Source: DASZIT01 sp052143315 (GTDB lineage Bacteria > Actinomycetota > Acidimicrobiia > Acidimicrobiales > RAAP-2). From it: DNA of 26,728 bases. Where the stretch lies: contig JBKQTE010000072.1 in NCBI GenBank assembly GCA_052143315.1, forward strand, positions 1 through 26,728, in the 5' to 3' direction. This document shows, piece after piece, positions 1 through 7,174 of the stretch. The notes below the pieces were generated by a model. The model saw only the letters and a program-made list of their open reading frames with translations, was not told the DNA's origin and ran no database searches. A program made the translations under genes and the position numbers. Positions within the stretch are counted from its first letter, which is position 1; every line of letters starts with the position of its first letter.

Positions 1-104
1 GTCGTCGCCGTGGACGAGCTGCCGCTCGAGCACCCGGCGGCCAGCAGCGGCAACGCCAGTGCGGCGGCCAGGAGCACCCCGGTCTTGGTCCGGCTTCTGA
101 TCAT
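1..104 (-). CDS. Substrate-binding lipoprotein of the ABC importer, N-terminal fragment (cut by window edge)
   Basis: Only 34 codons are inside the window. They encode a lipoprotein signal peptide: a basic start (MIRSRTKTG), a hydrophobic stretch of Ala and Leu, and the lipobox LAAGC with the lipidated Cys at residue 25, followed by a Ser/Gly/Thr-rich linker. A GGAGGAAG ribosome-binding site lies about 5 bases before the ATG at 104. The gene follows livF on the same strand after 122 bases, in the place where HAAT-type importers carry their periplasmic-binding-protein-like receptor (LivK/Peripla_BP_6 type). The lipoprotein signal is seen directly. The receptor function is inferred from position, because the mature domain lies outside the window. 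Another exported lipoprotein cannot be excluded. Confidence 0.8.
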   Translation of the reverse strand, partial: MIRSRTKTGVLLAAALALPLLAAGCSSGSSSTAT

Positions 105-226
105 TCTTCCTCCCTAGTGAGTACGGATGATTGGTGACGCATGGACAGGACACTGGACGGGGGCCCGTGGGGGCCCGTGGGGGCCGGCGGCAACGGCGGC
201 CGCACGGCGGCCCGGGCCCGCGCCGG
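105..226. repeat. Intergenic gap with a short GC-rich tandem repeat (161-190)
   Basis: The 122-base gap between livF and the lipoprotein gene holds a 10-base unit, GGGCCCGTGG, at 161-170 and 171-180, with a degenerate third copy at 181-190. The unit contains the palindrome GGGCCC, so the transcript could fold. A role in setting receptor-to-ATPase expression ratio is possible but only a guess. No promoter is evident. Confidence 0.5.
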
Positions 227-976
227 TTACTCGCCCGCTCCCGCCGCCACGGGGGGCAGGACGGGCTCCGCCTCACCCAGGTACCGGTCCAGGACCTCCT
301 GGCCGGCCTCCGACGCGGAGCCGGCCCAGCCGACCCGGCCCCGGGTGAGGATGACGCAGCTGTCCGCCATCTTGAGCGCCCGGTGGACGAACTGCTCGCT
401 CAGCACGATGGTGATCCCGGAGCTTCGGGCCTCGTCGAGGCTCTGGAAGACCGACTCCGTCACGGACGGTGCGAGGCCGAGCGACAGCTCGTCAGCGATG
501 ATCAGCTTGGGCGACACGGCGAAGGCTCGGGCGAGGGCGAGCATCTGCTGCTCACCGCCCGACAGGCTCCCGGCCCGCTGGGACGGGCGCCTGCCTAGCA
601 CGGGAAACTGCTCGATGGCCCGCTCGATGGCCGCCGACCGCTCGCCGCGCGGCTCCTGGGCGACCGCCATCCGCAGGTTGTCGGTCACCGACAGGCGGGG
701 GAAGATCCCGCGTCCCTCGGGGATGTACGTCAGGCCCAGCCGGCGGATGCGGTGGGCGGGCAGCGTGGTGATGTCCTGCCCGTCGAAGGTAACCCGGCCG
801 GCGGTCGGTGGCACGAGGCCGGAGACGGCACGGGCGAAGGTGCTCTTGCCGGCGCCGTTCACGCCGAGCACGGCTAGGACGGAGCCCGGAGCCACGTCGA
901 TCGAGACCCGGAACAGGGCCTGGGACGGTCCGTAGCTGACGTCGAGGCCCTCCACCCGGAGCAACGGCTCGGTCAT
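227..976 (-). CDS. livF: HAAT-family ABC transporter ATP-binding protein LivF
   Basis: This 249-residue ABC ATPase would power the importer from the cytoplasmic side as one half of the LivG/LivF pair. Walker A is GVNGAGKST (38-46). The signature is SLSGGEQQ, Walker B is LIIADE and the D-loop is SLGLAP, typical of LivF. The H-loop region reads VLSEQF, with Gln where many ABC ATPases have His; LivF proteins commonly have EQ here. Length matches the family (about 235-250). The ATG at 976 overlaps the livG stop in an ATGA arrangement, so translation is probably coupled. It is the third gene of the operon livHM-livG-livF-receptor. Substrates of this family include branched amino acids, amides, urea and aromatic or short organic acids. 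The catabolic neighbours favour an organic substrate. Confidence 0.95.
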   Translation of the reverse strand: MTEPLLRVEGLDVSYGPSQALFRVSIDVAPGSVLAVLGVNGAGKSTFARAVSGLVPPTAGRVTFDGQDITTLPAHRIRRLGLTYIPEGRGIFPRLSVTDNLRMAVAQEPRGERSAAIERAIEQFPVLGRRPSQRAGSLSGGEQQMLALARAFAVSPKLIIADELSLGLAPSVTESVFQSLDEARSSGITIVLSEQFVHRALKMADSCVILTRGRVGWAGSASEAGQEVLDRYLGEAEPVLPPVAAGAGE

Positions 977-1875
977 GCCCCGTCCCCTTCCACCGGCGCC
1001 CCGGGTGCCGTCGTGGCCCCCGCCTGCTCGGTCGCCGTGCGCGTCGGGGGCTCCACGTCACCGAGGTAGGCGGTGCGCACCGCCGGGTCGCTGCGGACCT
1101 CCTCGGGGGTGCCCATGGCGATCCGCTCCCCGAAGTCGAGGACCACCACCGAGTCCGACAGGGCGAGCACGGCGGCGACGTCGTGCTCCACGATGACGAG
1201 CGAGAGCCCGTCGTCGCTCTGCTCCACGATCTCCCCGAAGACGGTGACCAGGTTCTCCGACCCGTGGAGATCGAGGCCGGACAGCGGTTCGTCCAGGAGG
1301 AGGACCCGCGGCTGGCTGGCCAGGGCGCGCCCCACCTCGACGAGCCGGATGACCCCCAGCGGTAGGGCGGCCACCGGGGCCTTGGCCACGTGGGTCAGAT
1401 GGAGGAGCTCGAGCAGCCCGTCGACCTTGTCGGTCTCCCCCACGGCGGTGCGGAACAGGGCCCGGGGATCGAGCATGTCCCGCCACATCCGGTGGGGGGC
1501 GACGCGGGCCCGGTAGGCGAGCACGAGGTGCTCGCGGACCGTGAGCCCCATGAACAGCTCCGGCTGCTGGAACGTCCGGGCCAGGCCCCGGCTCGCCCGG
1601 TGCCGGGCGGACATGTCGCTCACGTCGTCGCCCTGGAGGTGGACCCTCCCCGCGTTGGGGCTGCGCAGCCCGGACAGGACGGCGAGCAGCGTCGACTTTC
1701 CGGCGCCGTTGGGCCCGACCAGGCCGACGATGCTCCCCCGTCGGACGTCGAGGGACACATCCGAGAGCGCGGCCAGCCCGCCGAAGCGGACGGTGATCCC
1801 GTCCGCCGAGAGCGCGGCCGGACCCGCGCCTCCCGCAGTGGCCCCCGTCGCCCCGGCGTCGGTCGCGGTGGCCAT
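973..1875 (-). CDS. livG: HAAT-family ABC transporter ATP-binding protein LivG
   Basis: This 300-residue ABC ATPase is the partner of LivF. Walker A is GPNGAGKST (54-62), Walker B is VLLLDEP, the D-loop is LSGLD and the H-loop is VIVEHD. The signature segment reads LPLGVIRLVEVGRALA; LivG proteins typically have a form such as LPYGxQR here, so this copy is somewhat degenerate. The ATG at 1875 was chosen because it overlaps the TGA of the permease gene by one base (TGATG) and leaves an Ala/Gly/Thr-rich leader of about 22 residues before the ABC domain. The open frame continues far upstream of this ATG, but that part only overlaps the permease gene and has no ABC features. A Thr/Pro/Ala-rich tail of about 30 residues follows the domain. 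The call is firm; the transported substrate is unknown. Confidence 0.94.
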   Translation of the reverse strand: MATATDAGATGATAGGAGPAALSADGITVRFGGLAALSDVSLDVRRGSIVGLVGPNGAGKSTLLAVLSGLRSPNAGRVHLQGDDVSDMSARHRASRGLARTFQQPELFMGLTVREHLVLAYRARVAPHRMWRDMLDPRALFRTAVGETDKVDGLLELLHLTHVAKAPVAALPLGVIRLVEVGRALASQPRVLLLDEPLSGLDLHGSENLVTVFGEIVEQSDDGLSLVIVEHDVAAVLALSDSVVVLDFGERIAMGTPEEVRSDPAVRTAYLGDVEPPTRTATEQAGATTAPGAPVEGDGA

Positions 1876-3899
1876 CACGGCGTGTTCCCCGCGACGCCGG
1901 GGACCACGCCGACGGCCTCGGTCTCGGCCACCCCGGCCTGGACCTCGTCGGCGAAGTGGTCGTCGGCCAGACTGTCGGGCGCCACGCGCTGGAGCAGGTG
2001 GCGCAGGCGGCGACTCTGCTCGGCCAGGATCCCGTCCGGGTACTTGGCGGCCGAGATGGCGCCGAGGCCGAAGATCACCGGCAGCACGTTCGCCGTCCAC
2101 GTCGGGAGGTACGCCTGGCAGAGCGCCGGGAGCATCACGAAGGCGAGCCCGGCCACCAGCGCGGCGGTGGTGGACCGGATGCCGATGGTGACCAACGCGG
2201 CGAACCACACGATCCCGGCGAACGTGGCGAATTCGCTCGGCACCACGGTCGACTGCGACACGGCCAGGAGGCCGCCGCCGACGCCGGCGATGAACGCGGC
2301 CGTGGCCCCGGCCAGCACCTTCATCTGGACCACGCTGATGCCGGACGTCCGGGCACCGGCCTCGCTCCATCGGGCCGCGTTGAGGGCGAGCCCGGTCGTG
2401 GAACGGCGCAGGTTGACGATGAAGAGGGAGACGACCACGAAGGCGGCCAGGCACAGGTAGGCGTAGGAGATGCTGGAGCTGGCGAAGTCCGGGCGGTTCA
2501 GGGTCACGCCGAGGCCCTGGTTCACGAAGGTCGGCAGGGTGAACACGAGGTTTTCGATGAGCAGCCCGAAGGTCAGCGTCACCAGAGCCACGTAGAGGTC
2601 ACCGAGGCGGATGCTCAGGAACCCGATGAGGGCGCCGAGCCCCATGGCCACGGCCCCCCCGGCGACCACGGCGGCGAGGACGGGCCACCCGAGGTGATTG
2701 GCGAACTCGGCGGTGGTGAGGGCCCCCACGCCGGCGAAGGTGATCTGGCAGAGCCAGAGCATCCCGCCCTCCCCGGTGACCAGCGTCCACGAGAGGAAGA
2801 TCACGGCGAAGGCGAAGGCCTGGGACGTCAGCCCCACCCAGAAGCCGCCGACGACCAGCGGCAGGGCCACAGTGACGGCGACGAGCGCCAGCGGTCCCGC
2901 GTACCGCCCGAAGAAGTTGAGCGAGGCCGTCTCGACGACGGTGGACGTCGAGGCCGCCAGCTTGCTCTCACCCTGCGGGGTGATCGCCCGGTCCAGGGCC
3001 CCGCCCCACCCCTCGGTCTCCCCCACCCGGCCGCCGCGGACGAGGTTGTAGAGGAGCACCACGGCGATGACGATGAACGGGACGGCATCGATGATCTCAC
3101 TCGTCCAGGCGCTGGCCGGCGGGAGGTACCGCTGGATCAGCGAGGTGGCCACGCCCATCAGGAGCCCGACCCCGACGGCTATCGGCAGGCTACGGAGCTT
3201 GGCGGCGATGACGGCGGCGAACGAGGCGGCGATGAGCAGTGTGAAGTTGACAGCGTCGAGCCCGATGATGGGCGCGGCCAGCACCCCGGTGAGCCCGGCG
3301 AGGAAGGTGGTCACCGCCCAGACGCCGATCGAGATGGCTGTCGGGTTGGTGCCGGACAGATCGGTCATGGCCGTGGAGTCGACCATGGCCCGCACCTTCA
3401 GCCCGACGTCGCTGTACTTGAGCACCAGCGCCCCGGCCACCACGATCACGAGGACGCTGATGTACACGATGACCTGGTCCAGCGTGACGGGCACGCCGAG
3501 GAAGTGGAACACCCTCACCGGTTCCGGGGCCAGCCCCGGTGCCTGCTGGATGGCCTCACTGCCGAAGATCAGGGTGGCGACGGACGGGAGGGCGACCGAG
3601 AGGCCGATGGTGGCCACCACCTTGGTCAACGGAGAGGAGAGGCGCAGGTGGCGGAAGAGGATGGCGTAGAGGAACACCCCGAGCACGGGCGCGGCGATCA
3701 AGATGGACACGGCGCCGGCGGCCGGGATGCTCCAGGTCTGCTGGGTGTGGAGGTAGTAGTAAAGGCGGGCGATGAAGAAGGCCATGGCGCCGAAGGCGAA
3801 GTTGAGGATGCCGGATGAGGTGTACGTGATTACCAGGCCCGCGGACGCGATCGCGTAGATGCCGCCGAGCACCAATCCCGCGATGACGAATTGCAGCAA
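1875..3899 (-). CDS. livHM: Fused LivH-LivM branched-chain-type ABC permease
   Basis: This 674-residue membrane protein carries both permease halves that are usually two genes. Residues 1 to about 290 are LivH-like: the start MLQFVIAGLVLGGIYAIASA and the segment ILNFAFGAMAFF are typical. A hydrophilic linker of roughly 40 residues follows (ending near ETASLNFFGRYAG). Residues from about 330 to 625 are LivM-like, with repeated hydrophobic helices and RLGDLYVALVTLTFG. A polar tail of about 45 residues ends the protein. The start is TTG at 3899, supported by a GGGGGAG ribosome-binding site 6 bases upstream and by the match of the N-terminus to LivH. The stop overlaps the livG start. Fused LivHM proteins are known in actinobacteria. 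An inverted repeat lies in the upstream leader (3943-3968). Confidence 0.93.
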   Translation of the reverse strand: MLQFVIAGLVLGGIYAIASAGLVITYTSSGILNFAFGAMAFFIARLYYYLHTQQTWSIPAAGAVSILIAAPVLGVFLYAILFRHLRLSSPLTKVVATIGLSVALPSVATLIFGSEAIQQAPGLAPEPVRVFHFLGVPVTLDQVIVYISVLVIVVAGALVLKYSDVGLKVRAMVDSTAMTDLSGTNPTAISIGVWAVTTFLAGLTGVLAAPIIGLDAVNFTLLIAASFAAVIAAKLRSLPIAVGVGLLMGVATSLIQRYLPPASAWTSEIIDAVPFIVIAVVLLYNLVRGGRVGETEGWGGALDRAITPQGESKLAASTSTVVETASLNFFGRYAGPLALVAVTVALPLVVGGFWVGLTSQAFAFAVIFLSWTLVTGEGGMLWLCQITFAGVGALTTAEFANHLGWPVLAAVVAGGAVAMGLGALIGFLSIRLGDLYVALVTLTFGLLIENLVFTLPTFVNQGLGVTLNRPDFASSSISYAYLCLAAFVVVSLFIVNLRRSTTGLALNAARWSEAGARTSGISVVQMKVLAGATAAFIAGVGGGLLAVSQSTVVPSEFATFAGIVWFAALVTIGIRSTTAALVAGLAFVMLPALCQAYLPTWTANVLPVIFGLGAISAAKYPDGILAEQSRRLRHLLQRVAPDSLADDHFADEVQAGVAETEAVGVVPGVAGNTP

Positions 3900-3942
3900 C
3901 TCGAACTCCCCCTGTAGTGCCGCTCGACCCCCCGCCCAGCGC

Positions 3943-3968
3943 GATGAGGGGTCGGCGACCCACTCATC
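3943..3968. promoter_or_regulatory. Long inverted repeat in the livHM leader
   Basis: On the plus strand the arms are GATGAGGGGTCG (3943-3954) and CGACCCACTCATC (3956-3968). They pair along 12 positions with one bulged base and almost no loop. The repeat lies 44 bases upstream of the TTG start of livHM. It could be a protein operator, or a hairpin in the leader RNA that affects the transporter operon. It does not resemble the TGTACCG boxes found elsewhere in the window. The repeat is seen directly; the role is inferred. Confidence 0.6.
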
Positions 3969-4192
3969 CGGTCAGTGCCTCCATCGGCTCGACCGTCGAC
4001 AGGCCTCGTACACGTTCTTTCCGCGACAGAACACCGTATACCAAATAGGGGAAGCACTCTTGCCCGTTCGGGGCAGGTTTGTTTCCGTTCCGCCCCCGCC
4101 CGCCGACCTCCCCACCGGCCCGGACCCACCGGCCGTGGGGACACCCGCTCGGTCCATCCTGAAGAACGGGGATTCCGGCGGGGGACCCGTCC

Positions 4193-4226
4193 CCCATCCC
4201 TCCACGTCTCCCATCCCTCCACGTCC
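4193..4226. repeat. 17-base direct tandem repeat, two copies
   Basis: CCCATCCCTCCACGTCT (4193-4209) is followed at once by CCCATCCCTCCACGTCC (4210-4226), differing at the last base. It lies in non-coding DNA just downstream of the LLM oxidoreductase stop (minus strand) and looks like a simple slippage duplication. No function is apparent. Confidence 0.8.
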
Positions 4227-4286
4227 CCCGGCGTCCGTCCGTGCCCGCACCGGATCAGTCTTGCAGGCCCGTCGGAAGCGCACGGG

Positions 4287-5258
4287 TTACGGGGCGGCCA
4301 CGGCGGGCATCACCCGGTCGACCACGGTGCGCAGGTAGCGCCACGCGACCTCGGGGGGCAGTCCGCCGATCAGAGGGTGGAGCTGGAGCGGCGTGCCTGA
4401 GCGGATCAGGGCGACGGCCTCGTCCACCGTGACGATGCGGTGGCTGGCATCCTCCGCACGCAGCTCCTCGGCCGAGGTCGCGGCGGACAACGACGCGCTG
4501 TGGGGCGTCCCCTCGTTGAGCGCCGCGTACATCGTGACATCGTGCATGAGGTAGGGGCCGAGCTCCTCCCAGGCGAGGTCGACGTCCTCGGCGACGAACA
4601 GTGCCGTCGTCGCGTCGTCCTCGGGGAGCAGGCACATGCCGGGCTCGTGCCCGTGCGCCTCCGACTCCTCGCGGTAGGCGTGCTCCAGTGCCGGGTCGCC
4701 GCGCTGGGCGAGGAAGCCGAGCCCGTGCCGGCCGGCCCGTCGGGCGGCGGCCACGCTCCCGCCGCCCCATGCCACCACGGGGCCGCCCGGCGTGAACGGG
4801 GGCGGGGTGACCCGGACGGTCCGGCCCTCGTACTCCAGGGGCTCACCCGACTTGGCCCGGAGCAGCACCCCGAGATGCTCTTCGGCGATGGCACCCCGTC
4901 GGTGGAAGTCGACCGCATGCATCTCGTACTCCTCGGGCCGGTAGCCGATGGCGGCCACGTAGCTCACCCGGCCCTGGCTCAGGATGTCGATGACCACCAT
5001 CTCCTCGGCCAGCCGAATCGGGCGGTGGAGCGGCAGGACGACGGCGGCCACCATGATCGGCAGAGTCGTGGTGCGGGCCGCCATGGCGGTAGCGAGGATC
5101 AGCGGGGACGGGAGGTAGCCGTCGGACATCCCGTGGTGCTCGCACAGGATGGCCGCCAGCGCCCCGCGGTCCTCGGTCCACTCGGCCATCTCGAGCGCCG
5201 CCCGGTACAGCTTGGTAGTCGGCGCACCGGTCGCCGGTGCCCGCATGTCGAACCGCAT
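4287..5258 (-). CDS. LLM-class flavin-dependent oxidoreductase (luciferase-like, F420 or FMN)
   Basis: This 323-residue protein has the luciferase-like TIM-barrel pattern: an N-terminal MRFDMRAP strand, EWTEDRGALAAILCEHHG with the EHH of LLM proteins, ATAMAARTTTLPI, LHRPIRLAEEMVVIDILSQGRV and GYRPEEY. Members use reduced F420 or FMN to reduce or monooxygenate organic substrates. The sequence alone does not decide the cofactor. The ATG at 5258 fits the family start, but an in-frame GTG at 5267 has a closer AGGAGG site (4 bases away, against 13 for the ATG) and may be the true start. The open frame extends to 5381 without family features. The gene stands alone on the minus strand, divergent from the ABM-like gene and followed by the transporter leader region. 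Confidence 0.88.
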   Translation of the reverse strand: MRFDMRAPATGAPTTKLYRAALEMAEWTEDRGALAAILCEHHGMSDGYLPSPLILATAMAARTTTLPIMVAAVVLPLHRPIRLAEEMVVIDILSQGRVSYVAAIGYRPEEYEMHAVDFHRRGAIAEEHLGVLLRAKSGEPLEYEGRTVRVTPPPFTPGGPVVAWGGGSVAAARRAGRHGLGFLAQRGDPALEHAYREESEAHGHEPGMCLLPEDDATTALFVAEDVDLAWEELGPYLMHDVTMYAALNEGTPHSASLSAATSAEELRAEDASHRIVTVDEAVALIRSGTPLQLHPLIGGLPPEVAWRYLRTVVDRVMPAVAAP

Positions 5259-5267
5259 CGTGAACAC

Positions 5268-5429
5268 GGGCCCTCCTCGGATCGTCGGGCGGAGGTCGGC
5301 GGAGGCGGCCGTCCGCCCGGGCTGCCGGTCGCCGGACGCGAGTTCTACACCAGGGAGCGACGGCGCACACGGAGGGCCCACAAACCGGCGGTCCCGACGG
5401 GGGCGCCCGGCACTACACTCCGGACGGTC
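5268..5429. other. Divergent intergenic region between LLM oxidoreductase and ABM-like gene
   Basis: About 160 bases that must hold the start signals of both genes. TACACT at 5414-5419 is a fair -10 box for the rightward gene. It would place the transcript start a few bases before the ATG of a short leader ORF at 5430. No -35 box of quality and none of the TGTACCG palindromes seen elsewhere were found. Confidence 0.35.
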
Positions 5430-5462
5430 ATGACCCGAGAGCCCGGAAGGACGCCAGCGTGA
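5430..5462 (+). CDS. Possible 10-residue leader peptide overlapping the ABM-like gene
   Basis: ATG at 5430 opens a frame encoding MTREPGRTPA and ends in TGA at 5460-5462. That stop overlaps the GTG start of the next gene as GTGA. A TACACT -10-like box ends 10 bases upstream, so the ORF could be nearly leaderless; its own ribosome-binding site is weak (GGACGG). The layout would let ribosomes re-initiate on the downstream gene. It may be chance, since short frames are common in GC-rich DNA, but two other genes here have the same layout. Confidence 0.3.
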   Translation: MTREPGRTPA

Positions 5463-5767
5463 TCTTCATCGTCGTCAAGCAGAAGGTACGGGCCAAGTAC
5501 GCCGACGACTGGGTGAACCTGGTGGCGGACTTCACCGCCGCCACCCGTGCGGAGCCCGGGAACATCTGCTTCGAGTGGTCCCGGAGCGTCGACGACCCCA
5601 CGGTCTACGTCCTGGTCGAGGCGTTCAAAGACACGGCAGCCGGCGAGGCGCACGTCCAGTCGGAGCACTTCAAGACGGCCAGCGCACAGCTCGCCAACTG
5701 GCTCGCCGCCGTCCCGGAGATCGTCCACATGGAGGCGCCGGGCGATGGGTTCGCCCCGATGACCTGA
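5459..5767 (+). CDS. Antibiotic biosynthesis monooxygenase (ABM/YgiN-like) domain protein
   Basis: This 102-residue protein is a single ABM dimeric alpha/beta barrel domain: MIFIVVKQKVRAKYADDW, FTAATRAEPGNICFEWSRS, TVYVLVEAFKD and HVQSEHFKTASAQL are the family pattern. Such proteins are cofactor-free oxygenases or quinol monooxygenases acting on phenols and quinols, or have unknown roles; the substrate cannot be read here. The start is GTG at 5459, with GGAAGGA about 7 bases upstream. It overlaps the stop of a 10-codon leader ORF. The gene converges on the carboxymuconolactone-decarboxylase-like gene, with a terminator-like hairpin between them. In an aromatic or alicyclic degradation cluster a quinol-oxidising role would make sense, but this is inference. 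Confidence 0.87.
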   Translation: MIFIVVKQKVRAKYADDWVNLVADFTAATRAEPGNICFEWSRSVDDPTVYVLVEAFKDTAAGEAHVQSEHFKTASAQLANWLAAVPEIVHMEAPGDGFAPMT

Positions 5768-5805
5768 GCCACCGGCACAACGGGCGTACGGGTGGCCGGC
5801 GGCTC
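5766..5805. terminator. Hairpin between convergent genes
   Basis: GAGCCACCGGC (5766-5776) pairs with GCCGGCGGCTC (5795-5805), giving ten pairs and one A-C mismatch around an 18-base loop. It spans the 41-base gap between the ABM-like gene stop and the stop of the carboxymuconolactone-decarboxylase-like gene. It lacks a T tract on either side, so it is a candidate bidirectional terminator only. Confidence 0.5.
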
Positions 5806-5808
5806 GGG

Positions 5809-6387
5809 CTAGGGCTGGTCCCGCAGGTCGTCGTCGAGATCGACGTCGAACGTGCGGAACGCCATGGCCAGCAGGTCGTAGGCGCCGACGGTGAAGACGA
5901 CGTCCATGAGCTGGCGGGTGTCGAGCTCGGCAGACAGCGAGGCCCAGGTGTCGTCGGAGAGGCGAGCGTCCCGCACGAGCTCGTCGGCCGCAATCAACAA
6001 GGCGGCCTCGAACGGTGACCAGCTCCCGTCCTGGGGCCCCGACCGGACGTGCTCGAGCTCGGCCTCGCTGATCCCGGCGTCCCCGGCCAGCACCGCGTGC
6101 TGCGCCCACTCGTAGGCTGCGTCACGCAGCACGGCGACCCGCAGGACGAGCAGCTCGCGCTGGCGGGGCGTGATCGTCGACGCGAACAGCACGTGGCCGT
6201 TGAAGTGGTGGTAGGCGGTGGTGAGCTCCGGATGGTGGGCGAGCATCCCGAGCGCGTTTAGGCCCTTCGGCCGCGACGGGTCACGCGAGGGGAACGGGTA
6301 CCGGGGGTTGGGGGGCCGGAGCGCGGCGATGGCGTCGGCCATCCCCGGCGGCCACTCGCCGGGCGGGAGCGGATCGACCCGGCCCAT
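5809..6387 (-). CDS. Carboxymuconolactone decarboxylase / AhpD-like family protein
   Basis: This 192-residue protein shows the all-helical CMD/AhpD-like pattern: HPELTTAYHHFNGHVLFA, TPRQRELLVLRVAVLRDAAYEWAQHAVLA with E93 and H97, and AADELVRDARLSDDTWASL. It has no CxxC pair, so AhpD-type peroxidase chemistry is unlikely; the EWxxH form is common in catabolic clusters, where its reaction is mostly undefined. The ATG at 6387 follows the SDR stop after one base (TGATATG), so it is probably co-translated with the SDR and TauD genes as the last gene of the operon. A role on a ring-opened lactone-like intermediate would fit the family name but is not shown. Confidence 0.88.
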   Translation of the reverse strand: MGRVDPLPPGEWPPGMADAIAALRPPNPRYPFPSRDPSRPKGLNALGMLAHHPELTTAYHHFNGHVLFASTITPRQRELLVLRVAVLRDAAYEWAQHAVLAGDAGISEAELEHVRSGPQDGSWSPFEAALLIAADELVRDARLSDDTWASLSAELDTRQLMDVVFTVGAYDLLAMAFRTFDVDLDDDLRDQP

Positions 6388-6388
6388 A

Positions 6389-7174
6389 TCAGGTGTTGCG
6401 TCCGCCGTTGACGCCGATCACCTGGCCGGTCACGTACGACGCCTCGTCGGTGACCAGGAAGGCGGTGGCTGCGGCGACGTCCTCGGGGCGGCCGATCCGA
6501 CGTACGGGGGTACGCTGCTCGTGCTCCTCGACCGCTCCGCCGAGACGGCCCTGCGCCTCGCTGGCCCGCAGCATCGGTGTGTCGATGAAGCCGGGCGGGA
6601 TGGTGTTGACGGTGATGCCCTTGGGTCCGAACTCGAGCGCCAGGGACTTGGTGAGCCCGATGACGGCGGCCTTGGAGGACACGTACGCGGCCATGTAGGG
6701 CTGGCCGCCCTGGGCGCTCGAGGAGGAGATGTTGACGATGCGACCCCAGCCGGCCTCGAGCATGTGAGGGATCACCACCTGGCAGCAGTGATAGGTGCCC
6801 GTGAGGTTCACCGTGAGGACTCGCTGCCACGTCTCGAGGTCGATCTTGAGGAACGGGCCGAACTGCTCCAGCCCGGCGTTGTTGACGAGGATCGTGGGGG
6901 CACCGAGGCTCTGCGCGACATGGTCGACGGCCGCCTCCACCCCGGCCCGGTCGGTGACGTCGGCCTCGACGTCGATCGCCTTGCCGCCACCGGCGGTGAT
7001 GGTGGCGGCGGCCTCGTCCGCCGACGCGGCGTTGCGGTCCAGCACGGCGACTGCGGCCCCGTCGGCGGCCAGCCGGGCGCTGATGGCCAGACCGATCCCC
7101 GAGCCGCCACCGGTGACCACGGCCACCTTGCCGCGCAGGTCCCGGGCCCCCGGGCCGGCGCCGGCGTCACTCAC
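6389..7174 (-). CDS. Short-chain dehydrogenase/reductase (FabG-like)
   Basis: This 261-residue classical SDR has the cofactor motif TGGGSGIG, the strand LVNNAG, the serine segment ISSSSAQGGQPYMAA and the catalytic YVSSK, then GITVNTIPPGFIDTPM and VTGQVIGVNGG at the C-terminus. It probably oxidises a hydroxyl or reduces a ketone using NAD(P). The start is the GTG at 7174, which overlaps the TauD stop as GTGA and puts the Rossmann fold right after a 15-residue leader; the open frame reaches 7441 but that part is only antisense-like filler. It is very similar in layout to the SDR at 24394-25140 (same SSSSAQ and ITVNTIPP segments), which suggests paralogy. The substrate is unknown. Confidence 0.92.
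   Translation of the reverse strand: MSDAGAGPGARDLRGKVAVVTGGGSGIGLAISARLAADGAAVAVLDRNAASADEAAATITAGGGKAIDVEADVTDRAGVEAAVDHVAQSLGAPTILVNNAGLEQFGPFLKIDLETWQRVLTVNLTGTYHCCQVVIPHMLEAGWGRIVNISSSSAQGGQPYMAAYVSSKAAVIGLTKSLALEFGPKGITVNTIPPGFIDTPMLRASEAQGRLGGAVEEHEQRTPVRRIGRPEDVAAATAFLVTDEASYVTGQVIGVNGGRNT

Larger units (their letters stand above)
3900..4286. other. 387-base intergenic region upstream of the transporter operon
   Basis: No convincing gene is seen here. The region should hold the promoter of livHM (minus strand) and the end of the LLM oxidoreductase gene. An AT-richer patch at 4033-4048 (GTATAC within it) is the most promoter-like block, but no good -35 box could be paired with it. A perfect 5-base hairpin, TGCCC-GTTCG-GGGCA, lies at 4061-4075. 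A 17-base tandem duplication lies at 4193-4226, and a long inverted repeat at 3943-3968; both are listed separately. Short open frames in this gap lack family features. Confidence 0.6.

Noticed and set aside
283..292. GTACCGGTCC resembling the TGTACCG operator
   Set aside because: Lies inside livF coding sequence and has only part of one half-site.
1956..3818. 620-codon open frame on the plus strand opposite livHM
   Set aside because: Composition is Gly/Arg/Glu/His-rich without family features; it is the antisense shadow of a GC-rich membrane protein gene.
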